Part shown: piece after piece, positions 1 through 10,894 of the stretch
How the letters are laid out: the number at the start of each line of letters is the position of its first letter
Numbering within the stretch: the first letter of the stretch is position 1
Assembly: GCF_963678635.1 (NCBI RefSeq)
Contig: NC_087069.1
Coordinates: 6,491,472 to 6,555,471, forward strand
Origin: Symsagittifera roscoffensis
Taxonomy: Eukaryota; Xenacoelomorpha; Acoela; Convolutidae
Direction: 5' to 3'
Length of the DNA stretch: 64,000 nt
Position numbers and translations under genes: made by a program
The notes under the pieces: model-generated
Told to the model about the DNA's origin: nothing
What the model saw: only the letters and a program-made list of their open reading frames with translations
Database searches by the model: none

Positions 1-1750
1 AATCATAAAATATAGTTTAGATCAGGTTCCACCCATCCGGGTTTTACAGAGTTTTTTGGAATTATCTTTCTGTAATTCAAAGGATGGATGATGAACGTTG
101 GTATTTGGCGAACATCGTATTCTTGTCCGGTTCCTCTTGTTAGAGAAGTTCCAGGACGCTGGAGTTAGGGGCATCAATCGTTGTGTCTTCTTGTGATAAA
201 GACTGTGTTTCCCAATGAAATCAATCTGATTTCAAAATGGTTTGCTATGACGGGTTTTTCTGTATTATGTAGAGAACTTGTTTTGTGTTCAACCTCGTCT
301 GGGAATGGCGTGGGCGTGGAGATTGTGCGTGGAGGGGATGCCTTGTAACTCGGATCTGTACGTAATCTGTACTTGAACATCGAGGTGGTCATTGGTCTAG
401 TTCAATGAAGTCCTTTTCTGCGAAGTCAAGTCGTACTCTAAATCCTTTGAGTTGTGATTGTGGACGGCATATCGGTTGTGGTTAGCCATTCTTGTTCTAG
501 TATAGTGGGGTCATTTTGTCTTTGGATGTTCGTCTTTGTTGTTGTATGCTGATCTATATACTGCAAAGTATGATTTACATTTTATAAAATTTTTATTAGT
601 TCAGTGTTTTGATTATGATTTTAGTTAGTTGTTTTCACAAAAGCATTTTATTTTAGTTCGGTTATTTTGAAGAGTTACTCACCCTTGAGTACCTCTTATT
701 AAAAATAGAAGTGTAGTCACAAAGCGTGGATGTAGCGCGGTGGGTTAGGCCGGCTATAGAGCATGCTCAGGACGTCCTCTCTGGTGGGTTAGGCCAGGAG
801 TGGGAGTATGATTTCGTGCGGTTTCTTTGAGAGGTCCTGTTATGTGATAACGTTTTATTTTGGGTTTATGGTGGTCTTTCTTATGTTCCGTTGGTTGTGT
901 CCTTTTTTCAAAAATCAAATTGTTTTTGTTATGGGTTTGTCTTTCGACTTTGTTGTGTTTTATTATTTCTTTCTTAGACTTTATAATAGTCTTCAAAAGA
1001 ATGAATTATCCAGTTTTAAACTGGGTTAATCCGGTTTGGGTACCGTTGGTTTTCTTTTCTTAGTCATGCTGTTATTTTATGATTTGTGGTGTTTAGTAAA
1101 CTGCGTTGGTTAGTATAGGTTTAGTATTTAATTCCAATCCAACCGGGTAAAAGGAAAGTTTGAAACTTGTTATCATGTGTTAGAGTTGTTGAGTGTGAAA
1201 ACTTGAAACTGAAATTCATTATTTAAACAATTCTTCGTGGGCGAGCTGTGCGAGTTTGGATAGAATTCTTGTGCGAGTGAATGAAAATATCAAAAGGTTA
1301 GTACTGCATTTTCATTTTATCAACTTATTACATAGAATTTTAATTTTACTGCTAATTTTGGGGGAAAGTTAAAGTTATAAATTTTCATCATAATTAAATT
1401 TACTGCTTTTGGGGAGGAGGAATAATTGAACTTTTCCTTAATTTACTAATGTTGATCCTAATCTTACTCTTATACTTTCTAGTCTCAGTGTGCTTAACTA
1501 GTCTCTGCTGGGCTCAATAGATCTAGAGTATACTGGTTTATTGCGGCTGCTGAAGTTCTCTTGGAGAGACAACTAATTTCTAAGTTAAATTCAAATCTCT
1601 CTGGTGCTGAAATTACAAGTAATTTCAGCACTTACAAATAAGTGGGTTGTTAGTTAGATGGATCATGATTGGTTAATATTAAATACTTTACAGTGGTAAA
1701 ATATCTAATTTATCCAATCATAAAATATAGTTTAGATCTTATAGGTTCCA
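1..1750 (-). mobile_element. Internally deleted derivative of the 27-kb element
   Basis: This segment is the reverse complement of pieces of the element at 5260-32267. Positions 1-31 match the first 31 bases of its LTR (TGGAACCTGATC on the minus strand) and continue off the left edge, so they are the start of a 3' LTR. Positions 32-about 1453 match its 3' UTR (about 30470-31857) with many small differences. At about 1454 the sequence jumps into the LTR, which then runs to 1750. Everything from the last part of the 5' LTR through env is missing. It has no coding capacity. The call rests on direct alignment by eye; junction positions are good to a few bases. Confidence 0.85.
1454..1750 (-). repeat. 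Truncated 5' LTR of the deleted derivative
   Basis: Reading the minus strand from 1750, the sequence starts TGGAACC and follows the 410-bp LTR of the neighbouring 27-kb element for about 300 bases, including the TTATTTGTAAGTGCTGAAAT block and the GAGACTAG block. It then stops at GATC (1454) and passes directly into 3' UTR sequence. The last part of the LTR and the primer-binding site are absent. It carries a short insertion (TATA versus TGA near 1738) relative to the complete LTRs. Confidence 0.8.
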
Positions 1751-2470
1751 CATTCCTTTGTGTACAAACCGCACTAATAAAAATTAAGCAAGTTAATACA
1801 ACATACGCGTTTGAAATAAAAACTTTTCAACAATTTTTCTGAAGTCTTGAAAATCTTCCAAAACAACTGAATTTAGAAAGATTGCATGGTATTTTAAAGT
1901 AGTATAGTTTAACATCTTCTTTTCTGAAAAATTTGATAATAGTTTCAATAACTTTTAGTACGAAATAGAAAAATTGAAGATAAATTACTTTGTTCCGACT
2001 TTCGATACGAAAGTAACGGACTATTTGTGCTCGGGGTGGTTTTTTTTCTTCAGACAAATTTCGACTTTTTAACTAGCCATTTTTGACAAATTTCTTTTAT
2101 ATCATTCAAAAGGTTTTGTTGTCCTGAGCTCAACTTTGAAAAGACATTTCACCTGTGATCATTTTGTGTAAAGTTACAAGGGTTTAAATATTGCCATTTT
2201 GGCCAAGGTGGGACAATTAACGCGCAATATATTTATGTATTTCGAGCTATTAACGCGTAAGCAGAGAATCAATCCGTCTTAAAAATCGTTCCAATTGGTC
2301 CGTCTTGAAAGAAGCTTATTTACCATAATTGATTTGTTACAAGGAGCGAAATTTATCTTTTTGTACTTTATTTGGCGTGTGGGCGGATAATTTTCATAAA
2401 AAATTTCAAATTATGGTTTTGATTTTGTTTTATTTTATTTATCGTTATTACTGCTCCATAAACATTAAAA

Positions 2471-2517
2471 GGCAGTCGGAACATTCAGGGCGTCGCCCTA
2501 ATATGAGCAGTTTTGTT
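2471..2517 (+). repeat. Dispersed hairpin repeat, copy 1
   Basis: GGCAGTCGGAA is followed by a perfect short hairpin, AGGGC-GTC-GCCCT (2487-2499), then ATATGAGCAG and TTTTGTT. The same block occurs at 33923-33970 with hairpin AGGGC-TTC-GCCCT. Both arms are conserved while the loop differs by one base. A companion block (TTTGTGCTCGGG followed by T-rich DNA) lies at 2007-2050 here, and about 50 bases upstream of the hairpin in the other copy. Confidence 0.5.
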
Positions 2518-3568
2518 ACGTTTTATCATAGCATACATTTTTGCTCATACAGAAACCGAAATTAAAATTTCGAAATCAGATTTTTGAAAGACGTGACCAT
2601 TCCTAATCAAGTAGTTAAAATCTGGCAACAAATTTTGTTTCCCGTTTTCCGCATTATTTTTTTTCAACGCTTCATCATTTTATCACCTGAAAACATAATT
2701 TGAAAAAGGTGAAGCTTGCCGAATACTTATTCAGACAAAAGCAAAATTTAATTGTTTTGTAACATTTTAGGTGTTTTAATGAATTGAAGAAAAGGATTAA
2801 ATGGTTTGAATTCCTAGTTTAAGAAAACAATAGCATGTTCACAAGCACACCTTTTTATCGCTGCGCTACCTGTAATCAAATGTAACTGGAAAATCAAGTA
2901 CTATCGTTTTGTAGCTTTCGGTTGAACAGACATCCTTAACTAACCCATACCCCCCCCCACATTACCTTGTAACGAATTGCCACCACCACTATAAAGAAAT
3001 AATTCACGATTAATCATATGTGAATTTCTCACCTAGTAACGCTTCTCTCCCTTTTGCAAAGGGGAAGATTGTTAAAAAGATCCGCTATATATTTTGAAGA
3101 AAATGATTTAGGGAGTCCTGAAGATGTCAGAATTCAAAACGGCCTGCAATCTGCAACTGGAGTTCTTCAGGGACTGTATGAAACAATTGAACGGACAACG
3201 CAAACTACTTGAACAGGATTAGGAAACTATTTCACCCTGATCCGTTTTCGCGTGAAAGTACTGATGAATTTCAATATATACTAAAAATGATTATCATGAC
3301 CTAATGAAAATATTAAATTTTGTTTAATGAAGAACACAACTAGCTTTTTAATCAACAAAAATTATCTAAAAAACCCGATATTGGACAATCACCAATTGAC
3401 ACTGAAGAAAAAATTGAATGTCGCCAATGAAAATGATGTCAAGATTTACCTGTCACAATTATTAACTTGATAATGAGTCGTTTCATTTTTGTCTAGGAAA
3501 GCATCTTTATTTGCAGAGTTAATTACATTTTCTTTGCTGAAGCTGCAATTACATCCTAGTTGATCAAG

Positions 3569-3678
3569 GGAGGTTATCTTACAAGATCTTGCAAGAATCT
3601 TGCAAGATTCTTTAAAAAAGGATGCATATCTTTAAAAGATCTTGTAAGATTCTTGCAAGATCTTGCAAGATAACCTCC
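3569..3678. repeat. Long imperfect palindrome of GCAAGATCTT units
   Basis: The block begins GGAGGTTATCTTACAAGATC and ends with its near reverse complement, GCAAGATAACCTCC. Each arm contains several copies of the self-complementary decamer AAGATCTTGC, separated by a short A/T-rich centre (3618-3635). It could extrude as a cruciform of roughly 50-bp arms. There is no sign of coding. A related cluster is at 4244-4358. Confidence 0.7.
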
Positions 3679-4243
3679 TTTAACGATAACGTTATTTCAA
3701 TCGAGATCTTTAAAAATATGGTTTTTTTGTGAAAAAAAACAACTTTACCTAAGAAAACATCTTATTACGTTTGTGTAGGAAGGGAGCAATACCAGTAACC
3801 AGTAGCAACATTTAAATACTTAAAGCAATCAACAGAAAATTGATTTAAATATGATTATAGCCACATAATAAGATGAACATAATTATTTATCGGTTCTATA
3901 GAACACAACTTGCAAATTATCGCAATCTAATTGACTCTTTTCAACAAAATTTTGACAAAAACAACAAAAAGTTCAAATTTAATCGCTAAAGTGGCAAAAT
4001 TAGATGAAAATTTTAATAAATTTTTTTTTGAAAATCTTAAATTGAAACGCATAAATTATAACGACGAAAAGAAACTGTTTACCTGACGAAAAAAACAAAT
4101 ATATAAAAATTTTTAAAATTTGTTCAACTTAAGTTTTTTTATCAGAACTTAAACTCAGAACTCCTTGTTCCGTAGTCAAATTGGATCTCCATAGTTTTTT
4201 TCTGGTGCTCAGAATAAAATTTTGTGAAAAAAATTTCATAGTT

Positions 4244-4358
4244 AGATCTTGCAAGATAACTTCACTCATGCAAGATCTTGCAACATAACCTCACTATTGC
4301 AAGATCTTGTAAGATAGCCCTCATTTGCAAAAATCTTGCAAGATCTTGCAAGATAACC
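4244..4358. repeat. Second cluster of AAGATCTTGC units
   Basis: At least five copies of a GCAAGATCTTG(C/T)AAGATA-type unit are interspersed with TAACCTCA or TAACCC spacers. The units are individually palindromic and match those of the 3569-3678 palindrome, so the two clusters share an origin. An open frame on the minus strand through this block is a product of the repeat, not a gene. Confidence 0.65.
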
Positions 4359-5255
4359 CTTCTTGATCGACTAGGGCAGGGGCAGGGTGTTCTCAAAGAA
4401 AAAACTTGTTTGAACTTTTCTCTCATTTTACGTTCATTTAGGTTATTCCTGCGCTGTTTTTCCATGAGTGACATATTGGATTTTCATTGTCACTCAAAAA
4501 ATTTCAAATACAATTGATTATAATATCGGTTAAAAATAATATTTTTCTTTCAAACAAATCAATTATAATGAATTTGATCAGACAGTTTTGTTGAATTTTT
4601 TAAACTATGTCCAAAGTTGTCTCGTTTGCTGTCTAGTTCAGTTAATACGTTTTCGGTTTCATAAAATTTTACTTTTCACATAATATTTTATTATTTTTTT
4701 AAATTTTCTCTTTTTTCAAATTGGCAGCTTAACAATCCTTTAATTGGTTCGCCTTTTGTCCACTACCCCCCTCACGTTCAAGAAAGGGCGGTTGAATGGT
4801 TGAACGGGGGGAGGAATTTAGCGCAAACTTCATCAACTCTTCTTAACTCCCTCCACAGTCCCCTCCCCAGTTTACCTTCCCAGTTGTCCTTTTCCCAGTA
4901 TCCCCCTCCCGAATTGACTGAAAGCGGGTGGTGTGTGGGGGGGGGGGGGCTAAATCGAAATAGTAGGAGAGGTTAAAATGGGGGGGGGGCGCAAAGTGAA
5001 GGAGCTTACTTTGAATTGCTTCCCGACGTTGATGGAAGTGAACTGACAAACAGAAGTGCAACAAGAAAAAATCTGCCAGAAGAACATGATTTTGTGAACT
5101 GATTTCATTGTTTTGTTTCATTTTAATAAACATTTAGTTCAAAATTTATCTTTGATTCGTCGTAGTTTTGCAAAAAAAAATCAATTTTCAAGGATTTATG
5201 TTGGGAAAAAAATTGAGTATAATGGAAGAAGAATGGATTACAATTGATAACTTTG

Positions 5256-5259
5256 ATAT
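5256..5259. repeat. Target-site duplication, left copy
   Basis: ATAT lies immediately before the 5' LTR and is matched by ATAT at 32268-32271 immediately after the 3' LTR. A 4-bp duplication is within the range usual for Ty3/Gypsy integrases. Confidence 0.75.
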
Positions 5260-5669
5260 TGGAACCTGATCTAAACTACATTTTATGATTGGATAAATTA
5301 GATATTTTACCACTGTAAAGTATTTAATATTAACCAATCATGATCCATCTAACTAACAACCCACTTATTTGTAAGTGCTGAAATTACTTGTAATTTCAGC
5401 ACCAGAGAGATTTGAATTTAACTTAGAAATTAGTTGCCTCTCCAAGAGAACTTCAGCAGCCGCAATAATTCAGTATACCCTAGATCTATTGAGCCTAGCA
5501 GAGACTAGTTAAGCAACCTGAGACTAGATAGTATAAGAGTAAGATTAGGATCGGTATTAGACTAAGAAGTTGCACGAATCTATCCGGCCGAAAATAAAAT
5601 AGCGTGACGAGCAGACGGTGTACCCTATCCGAAATTACTCTATGAGTTAACCACATCGGACCTAGCTCA
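5260..5669 (+). repeat. 5' LTR of the 27-kb element
   Basis: This 410-bp LTR starts TGGAACCTGATC and ends GGACCTAGCTCA, so it has TG...CA termini. It differs from the 3' LTR at about six bases (for example near 5312, 5467-5469, 5513 and 5666). It includes a hairpin, GTGCTGAAATTACTTGTAATTTCAGCAC, whose arms are GTGCTGAAATTAC and its complement (5375-5402). The promoter and polyadenylation site should lie here but no unambiguous TATA or AATAAA arrangement was assigned. Confidence 0.93.
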
Positions 5670-5671
5670 TC

Positions 5672-5689
5672 TGGTGCGACCATAAGTCT
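5672..5689 (+). promoter_or_regulatory. tRNA primer-binding site of the 27-kb element
   Basis: TGGTGCGACCATAAGTCT starts two bases after the 5' LTR. It begins with TGG, complementary to the CCA end of a tRNA, which is the expected place and form for minus-strand priming. The tRNA species was not identified. Confidence 0.8.
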
Positions 5690-6892
5690 CGAACAAGACC
5701 TTAATAGCTTAGAATTAAACAAAAATAGATTAGAAATTAGACAAAACATTTTCACAATGTTATACGACGATAATTTAATCGAAATGTCTCTACGACTCAA
5801 TAGATCAGAGCCAATATTCCGAACGATAATAGAACTACCCGGAATTGGAAGAAGACCCCGAACCAGAGACGACATACGACAAAGTAGAAACTTACCAAAT
5901 AGTTATATGATAGTACGGCAAAAGCCAACACAAACTTTTATATTTAGAATCTTATTAGCAATGAATTTAGATTTTCATTTGCAAACATAAAATCTTGAAG
6001 TCAATCTTCATGATCATTTCAGGCGCTAAACAAAATTATTAATATACAATAACGATTGATAAAAAGATCTCAGATCGTTTTCCTAAATTCTGCAGTATTA
6101 TATAAAACATGTTTGGAAAATATTTATTGAAAATCAAAACAAAAATTAGTAGCATGACAATAAATTGTTAGTAATCATAAAAATCATCTATAGTTCCAGC
6201 TTCATCACATAAACATAACAGCAATCATAAGCTCACTAAACATCAAAAACTAAAATATTGAACAATTTAAACCATTTTAAACTTAATCTTAATCTTAGGC
6301 TTATCCTTGGATCTACATTAAATTTTTCTATTTCATTAAATTTAAAACTTGATCATCAAGGCCTATCCTTGGATCAAAAAAAACAATTTTGTTCTCCCCC
6401 ACCCACTTAGCTAGTGTCTAACGACCTCAAACGTCGATTCACTATCCAACCCTTTCAAAAAACCCAAGACTAATAGAAATTTTTGAACAAAACTAATCAT
6501 TCAAATTAGGATAAACAGTGAAGAACTTCGGTTATTCATCCTTCACTTGAACCTCCCTCTTACCAGACCCAGGATAAATCTTAGACTTAGTAAGTTTAAA
6601 ATAGTATCGAACGAACTACTCGCGTTCTAATTATACCTGAACCTTGTGGATCGATTTACTATTCTCCAACCCTTGAACACAATCACTACCCCTAAGTAAG
6701 ATTAAGTAAGTTAACACCTTAGCTTATAGTAGCCACGAGAAAGTAAAAAATCATTCTTCGGAATCGATATACTTTTCTCTCCAACCCTAAATAAATAGAC
6801 CCAGGTTAAGCTAACCAAAAAATCGTAAGGACTAACAGTTTAAGAAAATAGAAATCATCTAACAACTTTTTGCATCCATCATCCTAAACCTT
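5690..6892 (+). other. Leader of the 27-kb element
   Basis: This is long A/T-rich leader between the primer-binding site and the first convincing ORF. A 77-codon frame at 5757-5990 has a plausible composition (Arg/Glu-rich middle) and could be a leader peptide or the first exon of a spliced env message, but nothing supports translation. The rest has no open frame of note. It should carry the packaging signal; none was recognised. Confidence 0.55.
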
Positions 6893-7360
6893 ATGTCATT
6901 TAAAAATCTAGGAAACAAACAAACAATCGTTTTGCACAACTGTGAAATAGACAACAAAAAATACGACCTTGTAATCACACCTCACACACAAACAGTTGGA
7001 TATATCAGAACAAAACGACAAACACTAAAAAGGAAAATAATAACCAAACAAAGACAAATAACACGAAAAAGATTTTCCAAAATTAGAAACGCATTCTAGG
7101 AATCAGAAGCCAGGAATTTAGACGAACTTTATAATTTAAAAGAATCCATTGATAAAAATTGCCCCATTCACGATCAATTATATTTTTCCGACTCAGAAAC
7201 AACATCAAATTCATCAAAAAGAGGAAAAATAAAAATAAAAAAGCAATATAAACACAAACCAGTACACTTGTATAATTGGAATCAACCAATTAGACACATC
7301 AATAATTACCTATTAACAGTCATTAAACGAAAAAATGAGCCAAACACACACTCCAAGTGA
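6893..7360 (+). pseudogene. Basic pre-gag ORF (accessory protein candidate), one internal stop
   Basis: One reading frame is open from ATG 6893 to TGA 7358 except for a TAG at 7097-7099, giving about 155 codons. The N-terminal 50 residues are followed by a strongly basic stretch (Lys/Arg-rich, codons 43-66: KRQTLKRKI, RKRFSKIR). After the stop the same frame continues with an acidic patch and another Lys-rich segment. Such arginine/lysine clusters are seen in nuclear or RNA-binding regulators of complex retroviruses; that analogy is inference only. It overlaps the next ORF by 26 bases. Family unknown. Confidence 0.45.
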
Positions 7361-7948
7361 AGATAGTCCAGATGATGACGATATCTACCCCTTCCTCGTA
7401 GATGCACCCGATAATAGAGGACAGCATGATCTTTGCAAGAATTTTCTTCTAAATTTGTTTGAACCCGGAATCAGCCCATGTAAAGCAGAGTTCCCAGATG
7501 TAAAAATAAAAAGACAGATTATTGATCACTATCTGAAAGATATATGCAACTTAACACAACAATACGGAATCTACACCATAGAATTCAGCTCACCAAACCA
7601 GAATCACCGCAAATATGTAATTCAAACGGACGATCTTGATTTAGAATTTTCAAAAGTATTCTTAGAATATATAAAAAGCATACAATATCATAACTCACAA
7701 AGAGCAAACTCCGTATTTACTAATGAAGTTTTTGCAATAATATATAGTCATATTCAATATTAGAAAACGAAAACCCAATCCCACATGTCTCACCGACAGA
7801 GACATCCAAACATATAAAGGTACGACATGAAATCACACTATTTTCAACTTTCCTACATATAATTAAAGAAAATTTCACTAAAGATGAAGTTTCACAACAT
7901 ACAAAACATGACTTACAAAAAATTTTGGCATGGTTTATAATAGATTGA
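7335..7948 (+). pseudogene. Acidic ORF upstream of gag, probable gag N-terminus, frameshifted
   Basis: ATG 7335 opens 142 codons with an acidic start (SEDSPDDDD) and then a mixed, foldable segment, ending at TAG 7761. A second frame (-1 relative) is open from 7748 and continues the protein-like sequence to TGA 7946-7948, directly abutting the large gag frame. The simplest reading is a single gag N-terminal region (matrix-like) broken by one frameshift near 7750-7763 and one in-frame TGA. No domain was recognised. It could instead be a separate protein. Confidence 0.5.
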
Positions 7949-10894
7949 TTGACACATAATATAGATTTAATTTCACAAGCAAGAAAAAATTTCAGACCTC
8001 AAAATTCAAACGATGATACCGCCATCACAGAACAGTCAGACTACGTTTGGGACCCCGAATGGTCTCATTATGCATTCATAAATATCCCACAATCAATCTC
8101 AAGTCAAGCAATAAGTACAATATCTTATGTAAGAGATTATGTAAGAGTAATACCATTAACCATTGATGCAACACCGTTAAACTACAATACATTTTTACCT
8201 GATACGCGAAATAACAGTTTAAACTCGACCTTCATACGCAATGAAAACCTTAATGGAACTAGAAACCTCACTCAACAAGATATTCAAACACCATCACACT
8301 TCATAAATGAAGAAATCGTCCAAACAACAACAACTACACAACAAAGTATTTCACCAATACGTCCAAATTTAACAACACCAAGAAATACAAACACTTCACT
8401 GGCACAAGTAACCTTACAATCAACCGTTAAACCTTCGGTTGTTCCAGAATATTCACAAATGGATTATCAAACATATAGACCCATGACAGTACCGTCAAAA
8501 ACACGCAGAAATTTCACAAGAAACACTTTTGCGAAACACAATTATAATTACGCACATTCATCAAAAACATACTATCCCCCACGAAAAAAAAATAATAATC
8601 AGATAAGATCTCGATATTGGGATAACCCAATGGCAACAACCAACTCAGTAAATTTTCAAACTCATTCACATCCTCCACAGGATCGTAGTGAAAATTACCC
8701 ATTCTTTCAACAGAATAAAAATAAAAAGCAAGCACCTCATCAAACGGATTATTTATCCTCTGATGATGATTATTTACAACCAGATATATTTGCACCATAT
8801 ACTCAAGAATATCGTGGACAAGGAGTGCAGAAACCACATACATATCATATAATTTTTTCTCCACATCCAACAGATACACAAAATCAACAACCAATACAAA
8901 TGCAAAACCCAATTAATACACAATCTTTTCAACCAATTCAGCCACAAATTCCAATGATTACATATTCGTATCAACCAACACAAATGCAAAATGAAATACC
9001 ACTCCCATATTACCTTCAACAACACGAAATAACAAAAAATCAACTCTCAAATTTTTCACAAATGCCAAATGCCGCAGAATCATTACAAATGACAATGAAT
9101 CCATACCTTATGGGTGGATCATCAATAGCATCGAATAAACCATTAATGGTATTCACAGGAACAGACCCTGAATATTCTGTGGAAGATTATTTAAATGCAG
9201 TAACAGCAAATTTAATTTTAAATATAGGACTGGCAGCAATTAATACGCCACTACATCAAAATTGGATACATCGACGCACAGCGTTGATACAAACAACCTT
9301 AGATGGCGCAGCCCAAAAATGGTTTTCAGTATTGCCTATAGAAATAAAATCAAATTCGAAAAGATTTACACAAGAATTTTCAAAAATGTTTGACTCCGAG
9401 AGAAATAAACAACAACAAAGAGTTTTATGTAATGAAATTCGCAGATTACCAAATGAAACCATCAAACAACCAGCAGTACGTATCGAAACACTAGTTCGAA
9501 AAGCATATTCATTAAATACGCACGACTATAAAAACACAAAAATGACAGAAATCTTAATGATGACCTTAACACCTCAATTAAGGAAAATAGCAATAAAAAA
9601 GAGAGCATCCCATCCCTCCTCTATTCGAGAGCCCCATCTAGATTTTCGAAAACTAGTAGACAAACTAGAACAAGTAGAAATCACAATGAAACTTGAAGAA
9701 ACAGAAAATCTGAAGTTACAATATGTTAATCGAATTGAAACAAATACCACAAATATCAACAATATACAGGAATCAGATACAGACCTCGTTGAAAAAATCA
9801 CTGAAATACTCAATATTTATGAAAAACACCCAAACTTCAAAGGCAAACCATCTTTCAAAAAATGGTGTAATTATTGCCGACGATACGGACATAGTATTTC
9901 TGAATGTAGACAAAAACAACAGGACAATCAAAACAAACCTCAAAAATATAAAGAACCAAATAAATCATTCTATCAATACATGAAAAAAGATCAAAATCTA
10001 CCAAACAAAAATGTATACAGCAACAACAGTTCAGGAAAACCACTTCCGAACAATACGAATTACACGAGAAATCAATCACCATATAACTCAAGTTATAGAG
10101 GAAGATCACCAGAACGAAGAAATACACAAAATTCTTCACAAAATCATTATAATCGACCAAATAGTCGAAATAACTACTCCAGATCAAATTCAAATACAAC
10201 ACAATTTGTTTCTAGATCTAATTCCGAATCAAGGAATAAATACTATCCAAACAATCAATCACGAAACTCATCATATAATAGAAATAGAAACCATTCAAAT
10301 AATCGCTATAGAAGTTATTCAAACAACCGTAATCAGAATTACCCGAACAATCGATCAAGGAATAACTCATATAACAGATCAAATTATCACAGATCAAACG
10401 ATAATTATCAAAACCGATCACGAAACAATTCACAAAATCGACATTCAAGTTATAATAATCGTTATAGAAATTATTCCCAATCACCACACAGAAATAATAA
10501 CCATTATAATAATTCTAACAATCGCCACAGAAGTAGTACACCTAAACATCAAAGACATATTAATCAGGTACAATCAAATCCAGAAACAACATCAGACCCC
10601 CCAGGTATTGATGACACAGCAAATAACGAACTACAACTAAATCAAATAAACTGTGGATCATCAGATTCAGAAAGTGATACAGAAAACACTATCTCCATAA
10701 ATATGATAGCAGTCGAAAATGACTACGAACCTATTATATATGAACAACCTTTGTCATCACATATATATGAAAATCAATTAGAACTCCTTCACAATTATTA
10801 TATTGAACCCATCCATACCACACAAACGGCACAAGAAACTAACGAAATCAACACTGTAAATAAATCCAATGAAAATGACAAAAAAAATGCTTGA
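7949..10894 (+). CDS. gag: Gag polyprotein (capsid and zinc knuckle)
   Basis: The 981-codon open frame is entered after an in-frame TGA (7946); there is no ATG at its start, so the true start is probably upstream. Residues 1-390 are Asn/Gln/Thr/Pro-rich with little order. About 400-620 resembles the retrotransposon gag capsid family (AAQKWFSVLP, later RRLPNETIKQPAVRIETLV). At about 638 a zinc knuckle CNYCRRYGHSISEC fits CX2CX4HX4C. Residues 700-880 are an Arg/Ser/Asn-rich tail, likely for RNA binding, followed by an acidic C-terminus. Gag should form the particle shell and package the RNA. The stop at 10892 lies four bases beyond a -1 frameshift heptamer leading into protease. Confidence 0.85.
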   Translation: MTHNIDLISQARKNFRPQNSNDDTAITEQSDYVWDPEWSHYAFINIPQSISSQAISTISYVRDYVRVIPLTIDATPLNYNTFLPDTRNNSLNSTFIRNENLNGTRNLTQQDIQTPSHFINEEIVQTTTTTQQSISPIRPNLTTPRNTNTSLAQVTLQSTVKPSVVPEYSQMDYQTYRPMTVPSKTRRNFTRNTFAKHNYNYAHSSKTYYPPRKKNNNQIRSRYWDNPMATTNSVNFQTHSHPPQDRSENYPFFQQNKNKKQAPHQTDYLSSDDDYLQPDIFAPYTQEYRGQGVQKPHTYHIIFSPHPTDTQNQQPIQMQNPINTQSFQPIQPQIPMITYSYQPTQMQNEIPLPYYLQQHEITKNQLSNFSQMPNAAESLQMTMNPYLMGGSSIASNKPLMVFTGTDPEYSVEDYLNAVTANLILNIGLAAINTPLHQNWIHRRTALIQTTLDGAAQKWFSVLPIEIKSNSKRFTQEFSKMFDSERNKQQQRVLCNEIRRLPNETIKQPAVRIETLVRKAYSLNTHDYKNTKMTEILMMTLTPQLRKIAIKKRASHPSSIREPHLDFRKLVDKLEQVEITMKLEETENLKLQYVNRIETNTTNINNIQESDTDLVEKITEILNIYEKHPNFKGKPSFKKWCNYCRRYGHSISECRQKQQDNQNKPQKYKEPNKSFYQYMKKDQNLPNKNVYSNNSSGKPLPNNTNYTRNQSPYNSSYRGRSPERRNTQNSSQNHYNRPNSRNNYSRSNSNTTQFVSRSNSESRNKYYPNNQSRNSSYNRNRNHSNNRYRSYSNNRNQNYPNNRSRNNSYNRSNYHRSNDNYQNRSRNNSQNRHSSYNNRYRNYSQSPHRNNNHYNNSNNRHRSSTPKHQRHINQVQSNPETTSDPPGIDDTANNELQLNQINCGSSDSESDTENTISINMIAVENDYEPIIYEQPLSSHIYENQLELLHNYYIEPIHTTQTAQETNEINTVNKSNENDKKNA
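10882..10888 (+). promoter_or_regulatory. Candidate -1 ribosomal frameshift site, gag to protease
   Basis: In the gag frame the bases read A AAA AAT, a canonical X XXY YYZ slippery heptamer, and the gag stop TGA follows at 10892-10894. The -1 frame is open from 10879 and runs into the protease. The position and direction are exactly what a gag-pro fusion needs. No downstream pseudoknot was worked out. An eight-A run is also prone to sequencing error. Confidence 0.6.

Larger units (their letters stand above)
1751..5255. other. Non-coding spacer between two related retroelements
   Basis: No ORF here has protein-like composition; the short frames are AT-rich chance frames. It contains part of a dispersed hairpin repeat (2007-2050 and 2471-2517), two clusters of the palindromic word GCAAGATCTTGC (3569-3678 and 4244-4358), and C/G homopolymer-rich DNA at 4760-4990, including a run of more than ten G near 4937. 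Nothing else was recognised. Confidence 0.6.

Noticed and set aside
3569-3678. CRISPR array
   Set aside because: Units are palindromic, unevenly spaced and without unique spacers, in an animal-type genome.
4262-4474. 70-codon minus-strand frame starting MSLMEKQRRNNLNERKM
   Set aside because: The start looks like a basic helix but the frame runs straight through the AAGATCTTGC repeats and has no continuation.
8514-8912. 132-codon minus-strand frame inside gag, and similar frames at 9574-10487
   Set aside because: They mirror the Asn/Ser/Arg-rich gag codons on the opposite strand and have no independent features.
10011-10640. 209-codon plus-strand frame overlapping the end of gag
   Set aside because: Ile/Thr/His/Asn-only composition is what the repetitive Arg/Ser/Asn codons give when shifted by one; it is a shadow of gag.
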